Shown: piece by piece, positions 31,668 through 38,656 of the stretch | Layout: every line of letters starts with the position of its first letter | How positions within the stretch are numbered: the first letter of the stretch is position 1 | Assembly (NCBI GenBank): GCA_903847525.1 | Contig: CAINEA010000533.1 | Location: 1-38,656 of the forward strand | Reading direction: 5' to 3' | Origin: an uncultured Acetobacteraceae bacterium | GTDB taxonomy: Bacteria > Pseudomonadota > Alphaproteobacteria > Acetobacterales > Acetobacteraceae | Length of the DNA: 38,656 nt | Position numbers and translations under genes: made by a program | The notes under the pieces: model-generated | What the model saw: the letters and a program-made list of their open reading frames with translations, nothing else | What the model was told of the DNA's origin: nothing | Database searches by the model: none

Positions 31668-32620
31668 ACTCATCCCCGGCCGCCATCGAGGTCATGAATA
31701 TCCGCCGTGAATTTCGCACCGGCCGCGGCATGTTCGCGTCCGCACGGCCGGTGCGTGCGGTGGACGGCGTGTCGTTCGCGCTGCCGGCCGGACAGGTGCT
31801 CGGCATCGTCGGTGAGTCCGGCTGCGGCAAGTCCACCCTCGCACGCATGATCCTCGGCCTGCTGCCGGCGAGTTCCGGCGAGGTGCGCGTCGACGGCAGG
31901 CGCCTCGACAGCATGGACCGGCGCGAACGGGCGCGGCTGATCCAGCCGGTGTTCCAGGACCCGTTCTCCTCGCTCAATCCACGCCGCACGGTGGAAGAAA
32001 TCGTTTCGTTGCCACTCGCCGCACAGGGCGACGTGCCGCGCGCGCAGATGCGCGAGAGGGTGATGGAGATGCTCGCACGCGTCGGTCTGTCGGCGGAGAT
32101 GGCGGGGCGCCAGCCGGCGCAACTGTCCGGCGGGCAACGCCAGCGCGTGGCGATCGCCCGTGCCCTGGTGCTGCGTCCGCGCATCGTGGTGTGCGACGAG
32201 CCAACCAGCGCGCTGGATGTATCGGTGCAGGCGCAGATCCTGAATCTGCTGGCAGAACTGCGCCGGGAGCTCGGCCTGACCTACCTGTTCATCAGCCACA
32301 ACCTCGCGGTGGTCGAGCACATCGCCACGGAGGTCGCGGTGATGTATCTCGGCCGCATCGTCGAACAGGCGGAAACCGATACGCTGTTCCGCGGCCCGAG
32401 CCACCCCTACACGCGGGCCTTGCTGGCTTCCGTGCTGACGCCGGAACCCGGCAAGGGCATCCCGGATGTCGGCCTGGGCGAGAGCTATCCCGATCCCGCC
32501 AACATCCCGCCCGGCTGCCGCTTCCACCCGCGCTGCCCGATGGCGGAAAACCGCTGCCAGTCAGAATCGCCAGAGGGGCTGGTCCGCGGTGGGCGGCTGG
32601 TCGAGTGCCTGCTGGCTTAG
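31664..32620 (+). CDS. Opp/Dpp-type ABC transporter ATP-binding protein (DppF-like), second system
   Basis: A 318-aa second ATPase. Walker [11 protein letters not shown]-loop FQDPFSSLNP, signature LSGGQRQRVA, Walker B VVCDEPTSALD and switch His in ISHNLAVVEH are all present. The tail has HPYTRALLASVL and a cysteine-bearing GCRFHPRCPMAENRC, the HPY/OppF domain. The ATG at 31664 ([10 protein letters not shown]) overlaps the previous TGA. It is the final gene of the operon; the next gene is on the opposite strand and ends nine bases away. Confidence 0.94.
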   Translation: MNSSPAAIEVMNIRREFRTGRGMFASARPVRAVDGVSFALPAGQVLGIVGESGCGKSTLARMILGLLPASSGEVRVDGRRLDSMDRRERARLIQPVFQDPFSSLNPRRTVEEIVSLPLAAQGDVPRAQMRERVMEMLARVGLSAEMAGRQPAQLSGGQRQRVAIARALVLRPRIVVCDEPTSALDVSVQAQILNLLAELRRELGLTYLFISHNLAVVEHIATEVAVMYLGRIVEQAETDTLFRGPSHPYTRALLASVLTPEPGKGIPDVGLGESYPDPANIPPGCRFHPRCPMAENRCQSESPEGLVRGGRLVECLLA

Positions 32621-32629
32621 GGCTGTCGC

Positions 32630-34153
32630 CTATTTCCAGCTGGACAGGTAGAACCGCGGCAGTTCGTCGGGGAACGGCTTGAAGTTCAGCTGTTTCGACA
32701 GGCCATAGGTAATGGTATGGGTGAACATCGGCACCCAATAGGCCTTCGAGGTGATCAACTGGATGGCCTCGCTGTAGTTCTTCCGTCGCTGGTCCGGATC
32801 TGTGGTGCTGCCGCCGGCCTCGACCAGGCGCTTCACGTCCGGATCGCGCGTCTGGTCGGACGGACCGCCGGTGAAATATTGCGGCAGGATGGCGGACACG
32901 TCGTTGATCGAATAGCTGCCCCAGTTGCCCTCATCGATGGGCGCCTTGCCTTCCTGGACCCGCTGGATCTGGGCACCGACCTGCAGGTTGGTGATCTTCG
33001 CGTTGATCCCCACGACCTTCAGGTAGGCCTGGATCGCGCCTGACCATTGCGACAACTCGTAGCTCACGATCTCGGTGTCGAACCCGTTCGGGAAACCGGC
33101 TTCCGCCAGGAGCGCCTTGGCTGCCACCGGATCATACGGGTAATGCACCGCGGCGGTCGCGTCGCAGCCGAACTGGGTCGGATAGCATGGCGCGTCCAGC
33201 GCGCGGCTGTCGCCCTGTATCAGTTGCTTCGCCATCGTCGGGCGATCGATCGCCATGATGAAGGCCTTGCGGACCTTTTCATTCGTCAGCGGGTTGGGGC
33301 CGGTTCGCCCCGCCGCGTCCGGTCCGAGATACGAGATCCGCATCGACTCAGCGCGGATCGCCTGAAGGTTCGGCATCCGGGCGACCGCGTCGAACTGGTC
33401 GGCGCTGAACTTCCAAATCCAGTCCGCCCGGCCGCCCAGCAACTCGGCCATCTCGGTAGAGGCGTCAGGCACCTCGTGGATGATGATGGTCTTGATCGCC
33501 GGCATGCCTTTCGGGCTATCGGCGTAATAGCCGTCATAGCGTTCCAGATCGATCTCGGTGGTGCCGTCCACCTTGGTGATCTTGTAGGGCCCTGCGCCGA
33601 CCGGATGCTTGGCATATTCGTCGGCTCCGACACGTTCGCGATAGGCTTTCGGCCAGATCGGCAGCGTCATCGACATGTATTCCAGCGCGGCAGGGAAAAT
33701 CCGCGCCAGCTTCACCCGCACATGCAGGTCGTCGATCTTCTCCGCCCCGGCGAGGTACAAATAGTTGCTGGGAACCGAAACCTGCTTGTCCTTGATCACC
33801 GTGTTGATGGTGTAGACCACGTCATCGGCGCTGAATTTGTCGCCGTTATGGAAGGTGACATTCGGCCGCAGCGCAAATTCCAGCGTCGTGTCGTCCACCC
33901 ATTTGAACGATTCAGCCAGCAGCGGCTTGATCCGGAACGTCTCGGGATCGCGGTAGACCAGATAATCGAAGGCTTGATGGGCCAGCACGATCCCGGTTCG
34001 AAGTTGGTTGTAATACGGATCGACATTCGGGATCGCGTCCCGCCAGGCGATGCGCAGCGTATCGGCGGATTTCTGCGCCAACGCGGGGGTGGCCGATGGA
34101 ACAGCCAGGGCGGTCGCCAGAAGAACGCCACTCAGCCAAGAACGCATGCGCAT
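32630..34153 (-). CDS. Extracellular solute-binding protein, family 5, next to the second transporter
   Basis: A 507-aa periplasmic receptor. The signal peptide MRMRSWLSGVLLATALAV ends near ATPALA, followed by QKSADTLRIAWRD. Family marks are NVDPYYNQLRTGIVLAHQAF, FHNGDKFSADDVVYTINTV, VGAGPYKITKVDG, KAFIMAIDRPTMAKQLI and LLAEAGFPNGF. AGGAG five bases before the ATG at 34153 fixes the start. It is encoded on the strand opposite to the four transporter genes and runs head-on to them, so it has its own promoter. This is unusual for a family-5 system but leaves it as the likely receptor. Confidence 0.9.
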   Translation of the reverse strand: MRMRSWLSGVLLATALAVPSATPALAQKSADTLRIAWRDAIPNVDPYYNQLRTGIVLAHQAFDYLVYRDPETFRIKPLLAESFKWVDDTTLEFALRPNVTFHNGDKFSADDVVYTINTVIKDKQVSVPSNYLYLAGAEKIDDLHVRVKLARIFPAALEYMSMTLPIWPKAYRERVGADEYAKHPVGAGPYKITKVDGTTEIDLERYDGYYADSPKGMPAIKTIIIHEVPDASTEMAELLGGRADWIWKFSADQFDAVARMPNLQAIRAESMRISYLGPDAAGRTGPNPLTNEKVRKAFIMAIDRPTMAKQLIQGDSRALDAPCYPTQFGCDATAAVHYPYDPVAAKALLAEAGFPNGFDTEIVSYELSQWSGAIQAYLKVVGINAKITNLQVGAQIQRVQEGKAPIDEGNWGSYSINDVSAILPQYFTGGPSDQTRDPDVKRLVEAGGSTTDPDQRRKNYSEAIQLITSKAYWVPMFTHTITYGLSKQLNFKPFPDELPRFYLSSWK

Positions 34154-34268
34154 CGCCACTCCTACGGTTCGGTCCATTTCAGTCCTAACCGTAGAAGCAG
34201 GCAGTGCAGTGCAGCAAGCAAAGAGTGAGCGGTTTCAGCCGCTAATCGAGCATCGCGCCCATAGGCCG

Positions 34269-35051
34269 CTAGCCCATCGTCGAGTTGAAGCTGCCACCAT
34301 CGAGCAGCAGGTTCTGGCCGACAATGAAGCCCGAGGACGCGGCGCAGAGGAAGGCGCAGGCCTCGCCGAATTCTTCGGGCCGGCCGACGCGTCCGGCCGG
34401 GTTGCTGGCGGAGCGCTCGGCGATGATCTCGTCCACCGGGCGGTTGCTGCGCCGTGCGGCTTCCTCGAACCCGCTGCGCAGCCGGTCGGTCAGGAACGGG
34501 CCGGGCAGCAGGCCGTTGATGGTCACGTTGTGGCGCGCCACTTGGCGCGCCAGGCCGCCGACGAAGCCGGTCAGGCCCGCCCGGGCGCCGTTGCTCATGC
34601 CGAGTTCGGGGATCGGCGACTTCACCGAGCCGGAGGTGATGTTGACGATGCGGCCGAACTTGCGCGCGATCATGCCGTCCACCACCGCCTTGATCAGGAA
34701 GATCGGTGTCAGCATGTTGCCGTCGACGGCCTTGATCCAGTCGTCGCGGTTCCAGTCGCGGAAATCGCCGCGCGGTGGGCCGCCGGCGTGGTTGACCCGG
34801 ATATCCGGCTCGGGACAGGCGGCGAGCGCCGCGGCGCGGCCTTCATCGGTGGTGATGTCCCCGGCCACGGCCGTGACCTTGGCACCGGTGGCGGCGCGGA
34901 TCTCGGCCGCCGTGGCTTCCAGCGTCTCCCGCGTGCGGGCGGTGATCACCAGTTCCACGCCTTCCCGCGCCAGCGACATGGCGCAGGCCTTGCCGAGGCC
35001 CTTGCTGGCCGCGCAGACGATCGCCTTCTTGCCTTTGATCCCGAGATCCAT
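34269..35051 (-). CDS. Atypical short-chain dehydrogenase/reductase without the Tyr-Lys pair
   Basis: A 260-aa SDR-fold protein close to FabG-type enzymes. The cofactor site is present but altered: CAASKGLGKA in place of TGxxxGIG, DITTDEG, VNHAGGPPRG for the NNAG motif and the ITSGS strand with Ser140. The active-site Tyr-x3-Lys is replaced by Ser153-x3-Arg157 (GMSNGARAGLTGFVGG). The C-terminal region VGRPEEFGEACAFLCAASS is canonical. Homologues of this atypical subgroup do exist, so it need not be a decayed gene, but normal carbonyl reduction through the standard mechanism is unlikely. It is 40 bases downstream of the thioesterase gene on the same strand, suggesting a shared role in acyl-CoA-like chemistry. 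Confidence 0.85.
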   Translation of the reverse strand: MDLGIKGKKAIVCAASKGLGKACAMSLAREGVELVITARTRETLEATAAEIRAATGAKVTAVAGDITTDEGRAAALAACPEPDIRVNHAGGPPRGDFRDWNRDDWIKAVDGNMLTPIFLIKAVVDGMIARKFGRIVNITSGSVKSPIPELGMSNGARAGLTGFVGGLARQVARHNVTINGLLPGPFLTDRLRSGFEEAARRSNRPVDEIIAERSASNPAGRVGRPEEFGEACAFLCAASSGFIVGQNLLLDGGSFNSTMG

Positions 35052-35090
35052 GGTTTTGTTTCCTCTGAACGTTGTTGGTTTATGGGCGGT

Positions 35091-35540
35091 TCAGGCCGCT
35101 GCCGCCGGTGCTGCAAACGATGCGAGCATGACGCGCAATTCGGCCGGGATGGGAACCGGGCGCTGGCCGGGCATGGCGACCATCACGCGAACGAACCGGC
35201 CTTCGGCGGCAGCGATGTCCTCGTCCTCCCGGAACACCGCCAGATCGTAGCTGAACGAGCTGTTGCCCAGATGCGCGACGCGCAGGCCCACGGTCAGGAC
35301 GTCGGGGAAGGATACCGACGTGTGGTAGCGGCAGCTCGTCTCCGCCATCACGCACCGGATGGACCCGTTGATCAGGTCGATCCCGGCATGCTTCATCTCG
35401 AACACCGTCAACGCCGTGTCGAAGAACGACAGGTATTCGACGTTGTTCACGTGCCCGAACAGGTCGTTGTCCTTCCAACGGGTCGTGACGGTCTGGAAAT
35501 AGCGATAGTCGGCGCGGCGGCCCGGTGGTTTACGGCTCAT
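35091..35540 (-). CDS. Hotdog-fold acyl-CoA thioesterase (4-hydroxybenzoyl-CoA thioesterase-like)
   Basis: A protein of about 149 aa with the hotdog fold. The segment RWKDNDLFGHVNNVEYLSFF contains the D-x-x-x-H-x-N-N pattern of the 4HBT group, with the catalytic Asp, followed by LRVAHLGNSSFSYDLAVFR in the long central helix/strand region. It should cleave an acyl-CoA or aryl-CoA thioester. The start MSRKPPGRRA at 35540 is chosen; Met codons at 35549 and 35594 are possible and the ribosome site does not decide. It is in line with the SDR gene and divergent from copC. Confidence 0.82.
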   Translation of the reverse strand: MSRKPPGRRADYRYFQTVTTRWKDNDLFGHVNNVEYLSFFDTALTVFEMKHAGIDLINGSIRCVMAETSCRYHTSVSFPDVLTVGLRVAHLGNSSFSYDLAVFREDEDIAAAEGRFVRVMVAMPGQRPVPIPAELRVMLASFAAPAAAA

Positions 35541-35663
35541 GCGATCCATACGAAGCGGTTGCTGGGAAGCAGGACTACAGCTTGTTTGCGCCATCCCGTC
35601 TATGGCGGGTCCCGCCTGCGGGACGTGCCTGGATGTTGGACAGGATACCCCCCCTCGCGCTAG

Positions 35664-36092
35664 ATGCCCCGCGCTTTCCCGCCTCCGGAGCTGTCCTTGT
35701 CCCTTCCTCGTCTGCCACGCCGGTCCGTCCTACCGGGGCTGACCGCGCTCTGCCTGGGCGCCATCTGTGCGTTTCCCGCCACCGCCGAGGCGCACGCCAT
35801 CCTGCTGGCAAGCGTGCCGCCAGCCGGCGGCAATGTGCCGGCCGGCGCCGGGACGCTGCAGTTGCGCTTCAACAGCCGCATCGACCATGCCCGCTCTCGC
35901 CTGACCCTGGTCCGGCCGGACCATCCTGAGACCCGGCTGGCGATCGACCCCGGCACCAATGACGAAGTGCTGGAAGCCCATCTGGACCTGCCGTCCGGCC
36001 CTTGCACGGTGCGCTGGCAGGTGTTGGCGGTGGACGGCCATATTACCCGCGGCGATGTCGCTTTCACCGTGCTGCCCGCGACCGGACGCTGA
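35664..36092 (+). CDS. copC: Copper resistance protein CopC (CopC domain)
   Basis: A 142-aa periplasmic copper-binding protein. The long leader has RRSVLPGLTALCLGAICAF and ends near AEAHA; the mature chain begins at the conserved AHAILLASVPPAG, whose N-terminal His is a Cu(II) ligand. The end LAVDGHITRGDVAFTV carries the second His/Asp ligand set of CopC/YobA. No Met-rich Cu(I) site is evident, so it is a Cu(II)-only type. A Tat-like RR pair precedes the hydrophobic stretch. The copD gene follows after four bases. Confidence 0.9.
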   Translation: MPRAFPPPELSLSLPRLPRRSVLPGLTALCLGAICAFPATAEAHAILLASVPPAGGNVPAGAGTLQLRFNSRIDHARSRLTLVRPDHPETRLAIDPGTNDEVLEAHLDLPSGPCTVRWQVLAVDGHITRGDVAFTVLPATGR

Positions 36093-36096
36093 CCTC

Positions 36097-37761
36097 ATGT
36101 CTCTGCTGATCGATCTGTTCGGCTATCTGTCCATCGTGCTGCATGGACTGACCATCACCGCGCAGTCGGCGATGCTGGGCGGATTGCTGTTCCTGGTCTT
36201 CCTGGCCCGCCCCCTCGGCGCCAGCCTCGGCATGGCCGGTGGCTCCGTCCAGGCAGGAACCGCCCGGATTGCCGCATGGAGCGCGGTCGCGCTGATCCTG
36301 TGCGAGGGAATATCGCTGGCGATGCAGACCGCGGTGCTGGTCGGCACCGTTGATCTCACGGTCGCGCAGGTGGCGGGGGCGAGCTTCTTCACCGCCGGCT
36401 TCGTGAAGATCGCTGCATCCCTGGCCATCGCCATCGCGCTGTTCGCGCGCGGCACACGCGCGCCGCCGACGGTCCCGAACGCGGCCCTGCTGGGACTGGC
36501 CCTGCTGGAACTCGCTGCCGCGACCCTGACAACCCATGCCGCCGCACGCCTCGATGGCCGCGAGCCGCTGCTGCTGGTGGCCGGGCTGCACCAGCTAGGC
36601 GCGGCGCTTTGGATCGGCGGCATCCCCAGCTTCCTATATGCGCTGTCGCTGGTGAACGACGGCCGGTCGTTCCACACGATCGGCGCCCGGTTCTCGCGCA
36701 TGTCGATGGCCGGCGTGGCCTGTATCCTGGTCAGCGGCGTCACCATGAGCCTGATGTATATCGGCGACTGGCAAGGTTTGTACGGCACCGCCTACGGCGT
36801 GATGGTCGGCGCCAAGATCGCGATGTTCGCCGGTCTGCTGGCGTTGGGGTTGGGCAACTACCGGCTGATCGAACGTCTCGGCCGCGACCCGGCAACGCCG
36901 GTCAACCGCCTGAAGCGATTTGCCGAGGCCGAGATCGGCATCGGTCTGGCGATTTTCTTCGCCGCGGCCTCGCTGACCTCCGTGCCCCCCGCCGTGGACC
37001 TGACGCAGGACCGGGTGACGATCGCCGAGATCGTCGACCGTAATACTCCGGTTATACCCCGCCTTACCTCACCGGATTTCAAAAGCCTGGCCCTGGCGCA
37101 ATTGCAGGCGCGATTGGACCAGGAGGCTGCCGCCCAGCGGGCCGCGCCGACCCCGGCGTCGGTCCCCGGCTCCGGCATCTTCCAGCCGCGCAACGCCGCG
37201 GATGTCGCCTGGTCCGAATACAACCATCATTGGTCCGGACTGTTCGTGCTGGCCATCGGCGTGTTGGCCCTGCTCAATCAGGCCGGCGTGCGGATCGCCC
37301 GGCATTGGCCGCTTATTTTCCTGGGATTGGCCGCCTTCCTGTTCGTCCGGTCCGACCCGGAGGCATGGCCGATGGGGTCCATCGGCTTCTTCGAGAGCTT
37401 TCGCGATGTGGAGGTGCTCCAGCACCGGCTGGTCGTGCCGCTGATCATCGCCTTCGCGTGGTTCGAGTGGCGGGTTCGCGCCTGCGGCTGGGACAACAAA
37501 TCGGCGGCGCTGGTATTCCCGATCATCTGCGTCGCCGGCGGCATCCTGCTGCTGACCCACAGCCACGCGATCGCCAACGTCAAGGAACAACTCCTGATCG
37601 AACTAACCCACACGCCGCTCGCCCTGGCGGCCCTCGGCGCGGGGATCGCACGCTGGCTGGAACTGCGGCTGGACCCGCCCGGCAACCGGATCGCCGGCTG
37701 GATCTGGCCGATCTGCTTCCTGCTGGTGGGCCTGTTGCTGCTGTTATACCGCGAGGCCTGA
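36097..37761 (+). CDS. copD: Copper resistance protein CopD, extended membrane form
   Basis: A 554-aa multi-pass inner-membrane protein thought to move copper delivered by CopC into the cytoplasm. The first part (about 1-300) is the CopD domain: FLARPLGASLG, LHQLGAALWIGGIPSFLY, FSRMSMAGVACILVSG and GAKIAMFAGLLALGLGNYR. A soluble periplasmic linker of about 90 residues (TSVPPAVDLTQDRVTIAEIV onward) follows, and then a second block of membrane helices with His-rich loops (SEYNHHWSG, LLTHSHAIANVKE, LTHTPLALA). Standard CopD is about 300 residues; this longer form with the second membrane block is known in proteobacteria. The two genes are tightly coupled (TGACCTCATG). Confidence 0.88.
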   Translation: MSLLIDLFGYLSIVLHGLTITAQSAMLGGLLFLVFLARPLGASLGMAGGSVQAGTARIAAWSAVALILCEGISLAMQTAVLVGTVDLTVAQVAGASFFTAGFVKIAASLAIAIALFARGTRAPPTVPNAALLGLALLELAAATLTTHAAARLDGREPLLLVAGLHQLGAALWIGGIPSFLYALSLVNDGRSFHTIGARFSRMSMAGVACILVSGVTMSLMYIGDWQGLYGTAYGVMVGAKIAMFAGLLALGLGNYRLIERLGRDPATPVNRLKRFAEAEIGIGLAIFFAAASLTSVPPAVDLTQDRVTIAEIVDRNTPVIPRLTSPDFKSLALAQLQARLDQEAAAQRAAPTPASVPGSGIFQPRNAADVAWSEYNHHWSGLFVLAIGVLALLNQAGVRIARHWPLIFLGLAAFLFVRSDPEAWPMGSIGFFESFRDVEVLQHRLVVPLIIAFAWFEWRVRACGWDNKSAALVFPIICVAGGILLLTHSHAIANVKEQLLIELTHTPLALAALGAGIARWLELRLDPPGNRIAGWIWPICFLLVGLLLLLYREA

Positions 37762-37831
37762 CCGCTTTGCGCCGGCTGCCCGGACCGGTAAGGTCTGGCA
37801 ACCACTTCCTTCAACGCAGGATTTCGCCGCC

Positions 37832-38518
37832 ATGACCGACTATGTGATTGCACCGCCCGCCATCGTCTCCGTGCCTGTCGTCGGCGGCGGCGCATTCCCT
37901 GTCCGCCGGGTTTTCTGCGTCGGGCGCAACTACGCCGAACACGCCCGCGAGATGGGCGGCGATCCGAACCGCGAGCCGCCGTTCTTCTTCATGAAGCCGG
38001 CCGACGCCCTGCTGACCGGCAATGCCGACATGCCGTATCCCCCCGCCTCCGAGGACATGCATCACGAGATGGAGATGGTGGTCGCGATCGGCACCGGTGG
38101 CGTCGATATCGCCGAGGAAGACGCGTTGAAGCATGTCTGGGGCTATGCGGTTGGCCTGGATATGACCCGGCGCGACGTGCAGAACGTCGCCCGCAAGGCC
38201 GGCCGCCCCTGGGACATGGGCAAGGGCTTCGATCACTCCGCGCCGATCAGCGGCATCGTGCCGGCCTCCAAGATCGGCCACCCCGACAAGGGGCTGATCG
38301 AACTGAAGGTCAACGGAACTGTGCGCCAGTCGTCCGACCTGTCGAAGATGATCTGGAACATCCCGGAGACCATCGCCTACCTGTCGCGCCTGGTGCGTCT
38401 GGCGCCGGGCGACCTGATCTATACCGGCACGCCCGAGGGCGTCGCGGCGGTGGTGCGCGGGGACGTGATGGAAGGGATAGTCGAAGGCGTGGGAAGCATC
38501 CGCACCAAGATCGTTTGA
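37832..38518 (+). CDS. Fumarylacetoacetate hydrolase family protein (acylpyruvate/fumarylpyruvate hydrolase-like)
   Basis: A 228-aa enzyme of the FAH superfamily, which cleaves C-C bonds in acylpyruvates, fumarylpyruvate or similar ring-cleavage products. Metal ligands fit E-x-E in MHHEMEMVVAIG and the Asp in AVGLDMTRRD. Other marks are FCVGRNYAEHAREMG, FFFMKPADALL, PWDMGKGFDHSAP and IYTGTPEGVAAV. The length and motif order resemble fumarylpyruvate hydrolase and YcgM-like enzymes. It lies alone after copCD. As the last step of a gentisate-like or catechol route it could serve the ring-cleavage set at 21639-25957, but the two are 12 kb apart. Confidence 0.88.
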   Translation: MTDYVIAPPAIVSVPVVGGGAFPVRRVFCVGRNYAEHAREMGGDPNREPPFFFMKPADALLTGNADMPYPPASEDMHHEMEMVVAIGTGGVDIAEEDALKHVWGYAVGLDMTRRDVQNVARKAGRPWDMGKGFDHSAPISGIVPASKIGHPDKGLIELKVNGTVRQSSDLSKMIWNIPETIAYLSRLVRLAPGDLIYTGTPEGVAAVVRGDVMEGIVEGVGSIRTKIV

Positions 38519-38576
38519 TTTGATGGCCTGGTGGATTTTTCAAGCTAACCCAGAGACTTATGATGTCGTTGGGTAA

Positions 38577-38593
38577 CCGGGGCAAAACCCCGG
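38577..38593. terminator. Short GC hairpin near the right edge
   Basis: CCGGGG (38577-38582) pairs with CCCCGG (38588-38593) around CAAAA. It lies between the end of the FAH-family gene and the stop of the next gene on the minus strand, so it may end either transcript. No T-run follows. Confidence 0.4.
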
Positions 38594-38605
38594 GCGGTCG
38601 CGTAA

Positions 38606-38656
38606 TCAGGCAGGCTGCGCGCGCACTCGAACCAGCTCGCCGAGCGGTAGGATGGC
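38606..38656 (-). CDS. C-terminal fragment of a further minus-strand gene, cut by the window edge
   Basis: Read on the minus strand, the last 51 bases give AILPLGELVRVRAQPA and a TGA at 38606-38608. The codon pattern and a hairpin just past the stop support a genuine gene end. Too little is visible to name a family. Confidence 0.4.
   Translation of the reverse strand, partial: AILPLGELVRVRAQPA

Noticed and set aside
38547-38576. Weak ACCCA/TGGGT pairing before the right-edge hairpin
   Set aside because: Only five pairs with a long loop; not above chance.
1-38656. CRISPR arrays, tRNA or rRNA genes, insertion sequences, prophage or defence genes
   Set aside because: No regular spaced repeats, cloverleaf segments, transposase or integrase motifs, or known defence domains could be seen by reading both strands. 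A tool-based scan would be needed to exclude small RNAs.

Overview
The window is chromosomal DNA from a GC-rich alphaproteobacterium. The Acetobacteraceae/Rhodospirillales are the best guess. The reasons are the codon use, the 'ccagggggc...gccccctgg' type of intergenic hairpin module at 4224-4420, the many family-5 solute-binding proteins, and the mix of small catabolic gene sets. No rRNA, tRNA, CRISPR array, transposase, integrase or phage gene was recognised. The taxon is an inference from reading, not from a search.

Left part (1-9777, almost all minus strand). After a noncoding or decayed left edge and one small hypothetical gene, there are two ABC systems in one direction. One is a nitrate/sulfonate-type pair (tandem-fused permease at 7470-9194, ATPase at 6114-7415) with no binding protein. 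The other is a complete dipeptide/nickel-type (Opp/Dpp) set: binding protein 4449-6035, permeases 3179-4192 and 2269-3177, ATPases 1412-2269 and 672-1415. The four membrane/ATPase genes overlap or nearly touch. They are separated from the binding-protein gene by a 197-bp inverted repeat made of covarying hairpins. A dUTPase gene (dut) follows at 9292-9777.

Middle (9910-21302). Divergent from dut is a plus-strand operon of two tandem Lin0512-family genes, a 6-phosphogluconate-dehydrogenase-like oxidoreductase and an iron-ADH/maleylacetate-reductase-like enzyme. Next come an AT-rich stretch, a two-hairpin leader and a small membrane protein. Then follow a lone family-5 binding protein behind a Nudix gene, a His-rich cupin, a SAM methyltransferase, a decayed and an intact copy of a PEP-CTERM secreted protein, a 2OG-Fe(II) oxygenase and a DEAD-box RNA helicase.

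Right part (21639-38656). One plus-strand cluster encodes a flavin-dependent monooxygenase, an extradiol-type dioxygenase, a metallo-beta-lactamase-fold hydrolase and an NfsA-like reductase. Together these look like an aromatic or heterocycle degradation module. A minus-strand unit (enolase-superfamily enzyme, AtuA-like DUF1446 protein, AtuA C-terminal-like protein) is divergent from a second Opp/Dpp transporter operon (two permeases, two ATPases). The likely binding protein of that operon lies head-on to it on the other strand. An atypical SDR lacking the catalytic Tyr/Lys, a hotdog thioesterase, copC-copD, a fumarylacetoacetate-hydrolase-family enzyme and the tail of a further minus-strand gene complete the window.

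Overall this is a peripheral catabolism and nutrient-uptake region: uptake systems for peptide-like or other small organic solutes lie among enzymes for ring hydroxylation, ring cleavage, lactone/acylpyruvate hydrolysis and acyl-CoA or sugar-acid-like chemistry. Substrates cannot be read from the sequence.
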